A program made the position numbers and the translations under genes. Of a stretch of 64,000 bases of DNA, positions 12,901 through 25,200 are shown piece by piece. The stretch is from Durusdinium trenchii (lineage: Eukaryota; Sar; Dinophyceae; Suessiales; Symbiodiniaceae). The notes below the pieces were generated by a model, which did not search any database, was not told where the DNA came from, and worked only from the letters and a program-made list of their open reading frames with translations. The stretch lies in NCBI GenBank assembly GCA_963970005.1, contig CAXAMN010000001.1:3237728-3301727 (forward strand). The letters run 5' to 3'. Within the stretch, counting starts at the first letter, position 1. Every line of letters begins with the position of its first letter.

Positions 12901-15900
12901 AATGGAACAAGTGGGATTTGCCGGGCAGAGACAATCCCCCTTTTGATGAAAGGCTCGATCCAGTGGCGGTTGAACCCTTTCAAGTTCCCTTCAAAACCTC
13001 TTTTCTCTCTTGCGATTGCTAACGACGCGCTGTCTGTAGTCGCCTTGCAGTTAATTACAGATTGGCCCCTCTCTACAGTAAATGAAAAGAATTGGTCACC
13101 AGAGAAACATCTTCTCACCAGACCCACCTCTCTTCGCCATCCGCTTTCGCCCCGCACGTGCTAGAACGTCATGCAGGTCCTTCAGCGACTCGGGTGGCAG
13201 CCTGCGCAAACCGCAGCCATGACCGGAGCTCGAGGGGTCGCCCACAGATCACATGCGAGTCTCTACCATTTGTCCAGAAAAACCAGGTCTTCGAGGGTTG
13301 CGAGGCTTGGGGCCTTAACAGGTTTCAATTGGTGACCTGTTGGTTTGAAACGATCTTGAACAGATTAGAGAGCTGAAGCTGAGTGATCCAAACACCGCCA
13401 GTCACCGCCAAGGGTTGCAATATGTTTCGCATATACCTGGACAAAGCATCGGAACCTCGCACGTACTGGCGGTCTGTTCTGTTTCTGATCCAACTGCGCG
13501 AACCTCGATGGAAAGCACCGCGTCGCATTCTGTGGTCCAGATTTCTGGACGAGCTCTGCAGAAGTTGCCGTCGACACAAGAATAGGGACCCTCACTCGAG
13601 ACCCGGAAGCAGGAAAAAATAGACCACAACCCATTAGGCGGGCGGGGGTTCCCTATTGAAACACTTAAACGACATTTATATAATTAGGTGGAGCATTCAC
13701 ATCACTCACCAGACATCTTATAGGACTCACCGCATGTCCTCTTTCAGGTGTCCTCTTTCCCTGCGGTTTCCAGACCACGATGCCTCCGTTCGAAGGGCGC
13801 CTCTCGAGTATCATGATAGACCTGGTCGGGGTGGGGTGCAAAGGTGCCGTCGGTGGCTGCCGTCGGCACTGCCGATCTGGTGTCTGAATCCACTGAGACG
13901 GCGTTCATGTAGACGATGGATTCATAAAACCCCCAAGCCTGGAAATGTAAACCAGTATTTAAAACCATTCTGGTAGCGGCTGTTTATTTCTGAGTCTACA
14001 TTTACCTCGTTGGAAGTCAGAAACACAAGAAAAAACCTTTCAAGATCTTTCAAGTATATATGGATGGGTCAAAACTTGGAGCCCTGGTCCACCATTGTAT
14101 CGAACGACCTGCGAGGTAGGTGCACCCAGTGTTGGTGTTCACATGTGTTCACACTTTCATGTTACCAACACGGTACGAACATCACTTTTCACCCCTCGTA
14201 CCGGGTGCTACTAGGTACCAAGGGACGTTAGGGAGCGCGTGGATTGTTAAGTCCTGTTACCAAGGTCTGCTGGTTTTGCACAGCCAGATATAGTTTTGCA
14301 TATATTCTGCAGCATGGAAGCGAGCAGTCGATCTGAAAGTCGTTTTTCCACAATAAATACTATACTAGATAATACTAGTAACAAGAAGCTACTAGGCGGA
14401 GGCCATCGCTAATAGGTTGGAGGCCATCGCTACTAGAAACAAGAAGCTACTAGTAGCTCCTGGCACTACATGCGTGTTGGTGCGTGTGAAGTACGCAGCA
14501 GTAGATCAGTAAATCCAAAGCTACGATTGACCACGGAGATGCGTTGTACAGGAGGCATCAGGAGACTGTCTGAGACTGTCTGCTAAAACGGTCCTCCAAG
14601 ACTGTCTGCCCATGAATTCCCTCCACTGGTCATGGAGGTGGTCTTCCCGAGTTTTTAGCACACCCCAGAGTCTTCGTGCTTTCCCTGTCTAGAGGGCCTT
14701 CTACTCATGCCTTGTGGCAATGAGCGAAGCTGATGAAACACTGCAGCGCTGTCTTTCTTGAGGGCAGGTTCTACGGGTTCAACTCACAAAGCACAACAAC
14801 TGGTCCTTGGTCTTTAGGTCCCACATGAACAGTTTTCCAAACAAAATGTCACAGTGCTGAAGCACAGTGCTTCACATGTCGAAGCCACTTGGAGCTGGCC
14901 TCACCCCCTGTGAGCATCATCACCAGGAGCACTCCAAAGGCATAGAGATCCGCCGCAAAGCCATGCATCTGAGAGCGAGTCTCACGGAAGTGGGAGCCCA
15001 ACTAATTGCTGGACCAATTTTCTAGAGCGAGCATCACAAGGCCCCGATGTCCTTCCGAGTTCACGAGTCCATTTCTTTTCGACAAAATACTAGATGATAC
15101 TAGTAACAAGAAGCTACTAGGTGGAGGCCATCGCTATTAGGTTGGAGGCCATAGATACTAGTAACAAGAAGCTACTAGTACCTCCTGGCATTACTACTAG
15201 GAACAAAAGAAGCTACTAGTAACATTCGACGACGAGTGGAGGTAAAACACAGGAGATTGCAGGAAACGACCTCTCCCAGCAAATCTTTTGACATCGTAGA
15301 TGCGGTGCATCATGTGCCTGATCCACATCCAAGCTGCTTGTGAGTTTAGAACACTCAGAGTCTAGATACAACTTGAATCCGTCACGTTCCAAAATGAACA
15401 ACTACGTATAGACAAATTATCGTGACCGTGAGTTTTCCTTAGAATAGTGACCCCAAACTATGTAGCAACATGGATCCCATCATATGTGTTATCTGTTTCG
15501 GAGTGGAAGACCTCACACCCCTGTCTCCGTTGACCCACATGAATCGACTGATGTGGCATGAACAATATATTACTGTAATATATATATATATATCACTACA
15601 TATATGTATTTTTTAGTTATATATATATACATTATATATATATATATATGTATTACCATCAGTACACATACCTGGATCTTCCAACTATGCAACATGTCTG
15701 CCTTTTGGTCTGTTTTTGAGATGAAAAGGCAGAAATGTTGCGCACAGTTGGAAGATCTAGAGTGATCACTTTTAGACCACCAACCAACCAACCAAAATAT
15801 GGTATTTTCCTATCAACAGACAGGTCAAATGGGCTATAGGATGCTCTATAAACATGTCCTAAATGATCCAAAATGCCACACTCGTTCAGCACGAAACGCC

Positions 15901-18900
15901 TGACGGCGAGGGTTGACTTCCGGGGCCGCATAGCCGTAGGAGCCGCAGAAGGTCTTGGTGAAATTGGCATAGGCCTCGGATGGTCGAGGCGCCCGCTCCT
16001 TGACAAAGAAAACCCCAGTTGGACGGAACGGTGTTGGTTGAAGATCTGACGGAACTGGTTTGATCTTCTCCGCAAGACACGGAAAGCTCCGTTCTCCGTG
16101 TCTTGCGGAGAAGATCCAAGAAGTCTGACCAAGTATATCCAGTAGATCCAACGGAACGAGGCTCTTGGCTCGAAAAGGGTGGAATTCCTGGGATCCTGCT
16201 TTGAACTATGAGACTCGGGTTGCTTGGGCATTGCCTCGTAGAAGGTGGACCTTGTTTGAGGGCCCGGCCTTCTTTGACGAGGTACTGATCAGCATCACCA
16301 GTACGTATCAACACATCACCCAGGAATTACATACACTCCCCGTCCATGTCCTCATGGGCCAACGTGGAGTGAGTTCACCACCTGTTTGGTCTTCGGAAAG
16401 CTCATGGTCATCCAAATCATCGGGAACATGCCATCCACGTTGGCCCATGATTCTTTCAAGGAGTGTAGAACTACTGGAAGACTCTCCCAGTGTCATCTAT
16501 ATTGTACATCTTCACCACCTCCATGCCATCTGTTGGCTCATCCTTGATGCATCTCATTGCTCCTTTCAAGCCAAGCCATCTGTTCATCTCTTGATCTTCA
16601 AAGCAGTCTCTGATCACATCTTCTGTGGTTACATTCCCTTTCCAAAAGCAGATTGTTGACCTTCTTGTTGTCGACATGAACCCTACTTAGTCTGACAAGT
16701 CAGCTATTAGCTATATGGCTCCTGACTCCTGACCTATTTGTCCGACCACAGAAAGTGACCGACAACTTGCCGAACTGTGAGGAAACTTAGCCTATCTACA
16801 CGATGTACTCCCAAACACATTCTAGAGAACAATTGCTACAAGCTCTCGTGTACCACAAAATCTGAAAATTTGCTGAGGACATCCAACTCCCAAGGACTCT
16901 ACGAACGGGGCTCCTGGCCTTACTACTAGGAGCGTTCAAACGCTACGAACGGGGCATCCAACTCCCCAGGAAAACATGATGGGGGTGCCATGGTAGCCTT
17001 GTTTTACTGTCGAGCGGCGAGTTCGTCCATCGACTACACGGCATCGATGCGGGTCAAGTCCAATTCAGTATCATCGGAAGACCCAAAGATTTCGCCAATG
17101 AAGATGGAATTCCACTGCAAACGTCCGCTTCCGAGGCTGTATACATGACGATCCTAAAGATATATCAAGATATATCACTTCTACATGTTTCATTCATTTC
17201 TGGTTCTGAAGATCCCGGTATCCACAGCTCTATCTTGGTCCTCAAAGAGTTGATGTTCGTCCATGGATGAGGTCAGGGAGCCCAAGTCTTCGACTTGACT
17301 CCATCTTGCATCAGTTTCTTCTTGAGAGATAGGTCAGTATCCAACCAGTCTCACGAGGTTCCAGTTGGCAACGCTAGGGTTTTGCTCTTAAATAGAAGAG
17401 ATGAAGAGACCCACTGACCCCACTATTGGTAGTATCCTTGTCATTTGAAACAATGGAGTCAGTGAAATCTGAATCCCAATCTATTTAAGATATACTGTAG
17501 ACACTGTAGAAGTTGTTTCAAACAGGCCTTGGGTGCTCAATCTCATCTGCCCCACCTCTCTCCCAACCGCGCAAAGTCGAGTGCAAGGGGCGCCCCCATA
17601 GGATTGAGCCTCACGCGTGCGGGGCAGAGGCAAATGCCCTGAAATTGGAAGAAACACATAGCAGTTTTCGGCTGAAGGAAAACTACAGCATGAGAGTACC
17701 TAACATTTCAAAGTACCTGCATGTACCTGTGAACCATGAGTACGTTTTACGCGGCTGTACCTCTGTGGCGTGGGCCATGTCCCAATTTCTCCAGCTTTGG
17801 AAACGGTCTAGCAGCTCAACTCAGGGCCGAATGGCGTTCTGTCTCTCTCGAGTTTGTCAGCCCTCTGTCGAAACACTGCCTGCGCCACCCCTGAGACGGA
17901 GAGATTTTGACCTCCACCAGGTAAATTTAAGTATATAAAGGTATGTAAAGTTGCCAAGGCTGGAGCCTCCAATGATGGTGGGAAAAGGATCTGATGTAAG
18001 CGTCAAACTCTTCAGTCAGTATCCATTGTCCTGGTTCGTGGTTCCAGTCACAGTGGCGGCTACAAGCGGCGATATATCTGTTCAAGGGCCGCTTCGCTGG
18101 TTCCCTTTGTGGGTCAGACTGGAGCAACCAACGCCTTGAACGTGTGCTTGCATGTTTGTGCTTGCATGTGCATGGGTCTGCAGTTTCGCTCGACTCAAAG
18201 CATGATTACTCATGTACAAACCCATGATTACTCAAACCCATGGACGACATGGGCGATGACCTGATTACTCACCATGACTGTCTTTCTTCAGTGTTCAGGG
18301 TGAGTAATCATGTCATCGCCCATGTCGTCCATGGCGGACGGACCTCGACTCGCCTCCGGAGAACCACCGGTGGTCCGAGCCGCTCGGTCTCGGGGAGACG
18401 ACGGTCTGTTCGCTTCGGACAACGATCGGTTCAGTGGCTTACAGGATGGTCACAGGACTCCAAGTCGCCCCGCACTCATGGAACATCGACAGTTCGATGA
18501 GTGAGCATCCCATATAACACTTCACGAAGCCTTCCGCAAGTCAGACACCAACCACCACGCCCTTTTTCGGGTCTCACGAGCCTCCGCAATGGCATCCCGC
18601 CCGCCGCGGTACTGCTTCGCCAGCCCGAAGTCGGTGAGCTTCGCCGAGCCTGTTTTCGGCGGCGTTCCAGGGGAGGCGACGCCGTCAGTCTCGGTTGAAG
18701 CGGAAACGAAGCCTGGTAGAGATGGGCTATGAATATGCCTACTGTAACAAACGACAGTAAAGGGTCCCAGAGTTGACCCATTCTGTATCTGCAGGTTGAG
18801 GAAGTGCCAATGGTTTTATATGGTTTTGGGGGGGACTGGAAAGAGTTCGGTTTAAAATCAACTCATCCCTGGGAAGCTTGGGATCTCCAACGTCCTGAGG

Positions 18901-19117
18901 CAATCTTCTAAGTACATCCAAATACACTATACCAAACAGCCTGTTCCATCTGCGCTGGTATTTCATGATTCATGATCTTGGTTTAAGGCACCACCCTGAT
19001 GTACATATACAATAGTTCAGAAAATATAGATAATTATTTATAGAGGTTTATAGAATCTTTGAGGAGATTCTATTGTATTTTTGCTGGGCAAAATCTAGTT
19101 GAGTGTCCGTGTGACCA

Positions 19118-19165
<48 letters not shown>

Positions 19166-19176
19166 CNNNNNNNNNN

Positions 19177-19222
<46 letters not shown>

Positions 19223-22200
19223 CTTCGTACACATATGTACAGTACACGTCCTTTCGGTTCAACAACCTCTGCGCATCGTCTTCTGTGCTCGGGATCTCAG
19301 CATCCCCGACCGTCTTTCGCCAGCACGACATTCTCCAGCCTCGAGGCGTCCACAGCGCCCCGCCCCGCCACGAGAGTAAGAAAAATGATCAAGGATGTGC
19401 GGCGACGTTTGGAGATGAACATGGTGAAACAACTTATCATTTAATGACTGCTAGTCGTCTGACTACTACGCGAAAGAACCATAGTTACGTGGATGGTACT
19501 GTAACGGCCTGGATTTCCAATGAAATCCGAAGACCCAACAGGTGCTGAGCTCCACTTCGATTGTTTCAGGGAGTGAGAATCCGGAACACATCACATGGAA
19601 GTGGACGGACGGGCGCCTGTTTGAATAGAGGAAAATGGTCTTGGCTGTGGCCATTATCCACGTCCATGTGTTCGATGGAGTGTGACAGGACAGCTATTAC
19701 CCTTCCTACATCTTCCTACCTACATTCACCAGGAAGAATATGTAGAAGAACACAAAACACCCAAGTGTAGGTCCGTGTTTCTTGACATGGGTGGTGTGGC
19801 TTTTGGGTTTATATAGGTCTCCAAACTCAAGCATAGGCTGAGAGTCTGCTGCGGGGTTAAAAGGTGCGGCGCGCCGGTTTGTACGTCTGACGTTCAGGCG
19901 CGACTCTACCAAAGACATGAAAAAGGACCCTGAAAGAGAAAGGACAAAAGACACATTTGTTTGGGCTCCTCAGTTTGGGAGTCACATCAGTCACATTCCC
20001 AGATGCTTCACTTCCTTGTGCCAGAGCTCAGTTCACTCATCGGAAAATCAGCGGATCCCATCACTACAGCAAATCACCAGTGCATGTACAGTAAACATCA
20101 GTAAACCATAGACGGAGAAGCCCGGGTCCCGTTCTTTAAGGACTGCTTCACATGCATGGCAAGAATGAAGATGATTAAGACGTCCTCCACAAAAGAACAA
20201 ACTACCTTCCATCTCACGTAACTAACTGTGGTTGCTTATAGCGACAAAGGCAGCCTGCATCATAAAATACGACCGTGATACATTTCATTGGCATGAATGC
20301 AGTACAGATTTTGTGATATGATATGTAATTATCATGAATCATGAGCTTGGATGCTTTGAAAGTGAAAGCCAGAACTATATACTTCACCCGCAAACAACGC
20401 CCCCCAGCATCAAACGATCAACAGCTTCACCTTCGTCGCCGTCGCCGCCACACCCACTGCGCGGAGAACGCTCTCGCTCCGCCGCCGCGGTGGAACGCCG
20501 TGCGCTACTTCACCGAGGCCAAGCCACTTCAGGTCTCGAAACACAATCCCACGGCTATGGAGATGCTCCAGCGCCAGTGTGACCTGGATGCGATGAGTCG
20601 CGTGTGGCTCCGTTTTGGAGCAGGGCCCAGGGTGGCGGTGAACAAAAGTGCGGACCCCACGGATTTTGTAGCCACCGTAATACGATGTGGTTCCTCTTTA
20701 CAACCTCTTCAACCTCTTCTATAGAAAAACTGCTCAGAAAGCTGGCAAGTTTGGTCTCTCCGAGTATAGAATAGAAGCGAATAGACCTCAGGTGAACAAC
20801 ATGAACTCCCAAAAACGCCCCGATGCTTCACCGCCTCCGCGGAGATCTTCAGCACACGCTGCAAAGGGAGGCCGGGACACCCTTCGGTCCTGGACAGCCG
20901 AGAAAGGGCGTCATACGGTTACCATCCAAGAGAGGTTGAACAGCCTTATAGTCCATTCCATATGTATCACTACAGGGTCCTAGTTCAGGTCTCTCAACCT
21001 CTCTTGGATAGCTGGTCACCAGGCGACTGGGCGCCCCCTGATTCCTTACCATCGAGATATGGAGTGTCTGGTAAAACAGTTGAGAAGCTCCGATCTGTGG
21101 GTGTGTATTTGACATTATTTGAATAGGGAGACCCAATGCCCCTGGGTAGACTCAATCTACACACATGAACCAGGGACAGTTTTGTGTCGTGTGAAGAACA
21201 AATATGCAGAGCGGTTTTCGAGAAAACGGCGCGAAGCTCGATTTCGGAAGTCTTGGAGGCGCGAGTCGTTTTGGAGCCCAAGCAGGGCGAACCTCAGCAA
21301 CATCATCCATACTATACGCAGTATATGATGTATATGATGTTCAAAGGGGTTGGAGTCGGAGAGCTTCTGAGAGGTCAGAACGCTTACTGGACGACCAGAG
21401 AGGCTTTGCATGGACGCCTTGCATTCGACATGCAGAGCGGCAGACCAGCGAGAGCAGACCGCGAATTCCGGGAAAGAGAAGGACCTGCAGTGCACTTCAA
21501 ACCAATCTCAAGACAGAGCCCAGTGGATCCCAGTTATCGACCATACCAGGAACCAGGGAGTCGCCCGGTTCACGCGAGCGAACCAGTCTTTGGCACAGCT
21601 AATAATCCTGCTATAGTGGCAACTGGATTTTGTGGGGAGAGCACCTATTGATTGACTGTTGGTGAATAGATGGCAAGTTGACAATGAAGGCGGCGCAAGG
21701 ACTGCACCCGCATAAGATTGATTGTTGATCTCTCTCTTCCCTTGAGGGGTTCTCCACCTGATGCTGTGGATCAACACCATCTGACTAGATTATAATTAAT
21801 GTGACTACACAGTATTAAAAAGTTGTTGATTAGCCATGCACTTGAGACACATGCAGTCTGCTGGGCCTGCCAACTGTGATCTGCACATCTGGGGTATGGA
21901 TCAAGAATGGACGCCTGGACCTCCATTATTCCCGAGAATCCTTGCAAAAAAAGTAACATATAGCGACGGACATATACTTTGAATATTACTTTTCCAAAAC
22001 GACATTCCCTCACTAAGAACATGCATGTTCTAAGTGTACACTTGGAACATGCATGTCTGCGCAGAACTGACTGAAGACACTTGGAACATCCGTCTGAGCA
22101 GAACTGAAGTGATGACATCTATATAAATGGTGGGGTGAGGCTCATTCCTCAAAAGCTGGTTTTGTATGAATGTTGAAAAGTGTAGGTTAAATGTCCAGTG

Positions 22201-25200
22201 CTAAGATGTTCTAAGAGCAGGTGTGTCAATGTTCTAAGCATGCACTTAGAACTTCTACCTGTAAAATGGTTTTCCATTTTTTCCAAAACTTGTTCTAAGT
22301 GATTGTCAGTCCGAGACTATAAAATATGTCCACGGGTTCTACAGTAGGTCCTAGGTGCTGCAGGATGTTCTTTTGTCAACTGCAGGATGTGATTTTCGCA
22401 GCTTCGCAGCTCGCTTTTGATGGTCCAAAGGTTGGACACATTGGACTGACACCAACGCACTGGGCATCCCGTACAAGAGAACTTGTTGCAAATCTCCACC
22501 AGGACAGTACTCCATGATCATGGCCCACTGCGCAGCGTCGGCGGATGAAATGGATCACTTGAAATAGAAGAATAAGATAGAATAAGCCCCCAAAATCATC
22601 CATGGATCGTGACACCTTTTGCCACTAATACCGTGGGGGGGTCTTAGGGGCACCAAATACATGAACAATTCTTGCTCAACTCACTCATCCCACCTGCAAC
22701 TTAAAAGGACATGAGCATCTGGGCTCTGTCCCAAGGTCTCTTGGAGACTTGCAGACCTGCGTAATTACTTGCGCGTCATTGGTGTGGGCTGGCAAACGTG
22801 TTCGTGAAAAAAATGTGCAGGAATCAATCTGAATGAATCTGGGTCAGACTGGGTCACTGGATATTGTACCAAAAAAATGGGTTCATTGAAGTGCAGAGGT
22901 GACCCTGGACCCGAACCAACTGCTACATGTATGAGGTCCAAAACCGTAGTTGTGAGGGTCAAAACCCTCGCGAACTGAGGGTCCTTCCTGAGCCAAAAAG
23001 GGAGAGAAGATTTGCCGTGGAAAGGACGTCCTCAGTGTCCTGCGCCTCATTGGCCGTCTCGAGCGCATGGATCAAACGAACGATGAAGGGGTGCTCCTGC
23101 GGCCCGGCCGTCCGCCAGCTCGGGTCAGCCGAAGCCAGCTCGCAATCATCCAGCCGATTTGGGGACGATTTGGACGGCTTGATCTTGCCAAAGCTCAGGT
23201 CTGCCAAATGATTCACACTCTATCTTCGGCCAGCTCTCTGCTGTGCCAAGACTCACCACGTCAGGATAGGTCAATCCTCCAAGAAAGGGTTACATGGTTA
23301 TACTTAGAACATCCCCCCTTGATTGTTCGTAGAAACAATTTGTGCTTAAAAATGTGAGTGATAGGTGTTTTGGTGTATTTATTAAAATGAAAAAGCAACT
23401 AGTTTATAAAATGACCAGCAAGGTTAAAATAGACATCAACATCCAGGAGAGACAATTTATGAAATGAATTGAAATGAGAATTGCGGATCGGGAATGTCCG
23501 CAAGATGCCACATCAGTAGCCTTTATGGGTTCACCTGCCCTCTATTGCTGTCATTCACTCTCCAAGTTTCTAAAGTTTATTAATTGAGCTCCGGTCCGCC
23601 CACCTCGCTGGCTTTTGGGGGAAGTTCTGGGTCCCGTCTGTTCTTCGCCTGCGCCAAGTTCAAAGTCTCAATCTCTCGTCGCGCCTCAACGGAGAGACGG
23701 ACGGCCCGGCCGGACGCGACGGGGTCGCCGCGTCGCGAGCGATGTGGAGCTTCCGATGGTATCCACGAGCTTGGTAGGCAAGCAGTTCACCTGCTGTACA
23801 GCCGTAATCTGAGTGTTGGTGTTTAGAGTCCAATCCTTTCCCTCCATGTCAAAAGGACCAGTTTTACGAGGTCCAGTAAAACGAGGCACTTGACTTGTAG
23901 GGTTTGAATAGATTTGGATTGTAGATGTTCATAGATTTCTGGTATTTAATGTATTGAGCACGTGCTCATCTGACAGAATCGTCTTTCTGGAATGCTGTCT
24001 GGCAATCCCGCAAGATGTGGGTATTCCGTCAGGTGCCAGAACTTTGTGACCGTTAACCTTTACCCTAGCCTTCGAAGCCTTTTAAAACAAAAGGCTTTGG
24101 TATGCGACCTTTGTTTTGCAACAACGTCTTTTTCCTCTCTCCGGCAGCGCTCCGTTTTAGGCCACTTGGATCACAGGATGAAGATCCATGATTCGGTCCA
24201 TGGTTCCTGCATCTATACGACAAAGTTAACGGGACGTATCGACATATTTTGAGGTATTGAGAAGTTCATGATTGAAATCCACATAAAATTGATCCAGGGT
24301 GTTCTTCACTTTTGGCTATGCGCCATGGCCGGCGATCCTGCATGGTGAGTTGGCCGACTGACACTAGCTTGCACAACTTGCATTTGTGTCCAAATCAAAT
24401 GAATTGATGGAGGTTGATGGATCAATGAGCCAATCGTTGAAAGAATAGGTTTAAAATTCTACCACTCCAGGTGACGTGCATTTGGATCTTGATCGTGGCC
24501 ACCATGGCTTACAAAAAGGCCTTGCAACAAAGCCGGACACCAATCCACACTGGAGCTTTCCACCCATCCTGGTTATATGTTGCGTGCTACACGTTCAGGT
24601 AGGATTGATTTCTTGGAAGGGGAGGACTTCGTGGATTTGGATGACTGGGAACCTGAACCACATCCGCGATCACGAGGCCTGCCGCCTTCTCTGATCTCTT
24701 GCGAACCCTTTATATGCGATCAGGTTGAGATCACTTTGCATTTGATCATTGCATTGGATGTCTTTTTCCGCCACACTACTCCAGAGATCGAGATCTGACC
24801 ACAGCCGTTCGCCCCTTAGCTGCCGCCATGCCCTCATCTGGCAGCCAATCAAATCCTGAGACAGTGGAGATTTTGAAGGCATGAGCTGCACACATTCAGT
24901 CACGGAAACTTGATAGTAAAGTGGACCAATGATTTTTTCTAGGAATCAAACTTGAACTATATCCTATGTCGATCTTGGCATCTTGAAAACATCGGCCTAG
25001 TTACCGCAACATTATAAGCTGGATCGTGTCTCTTGTCTGCAGGGCTTCTACAAGGACTTCTTGGATGTGCCAAGCTATATTCGTGATAGGCGAAAGCTTC
25101 TGAGACAACGAATGGGGCTTGAGGAGAAAGACAAGAGGAAGGTGAGGGGCTCTAGCGGCAAAATAGCAGATTTGTTAAATTATAGACCGCGAGGTGCCCA

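Noticed and set aside
19059-19548. Poly-Asn, poly-Thr and poly-Val frames
   Set aside because: They cross the (AAC)n run and the ten-N assembly gap; only the minus-strand kinase micro-exon at 19311-19339 is supported here.
21157-21651. Overlapping frames of 112-155 codons on both strands
   Set aside because: No motif fits the kinase chain at this point, phases do not match, and helices D/E are already supplied by the exon at 20832-20889.
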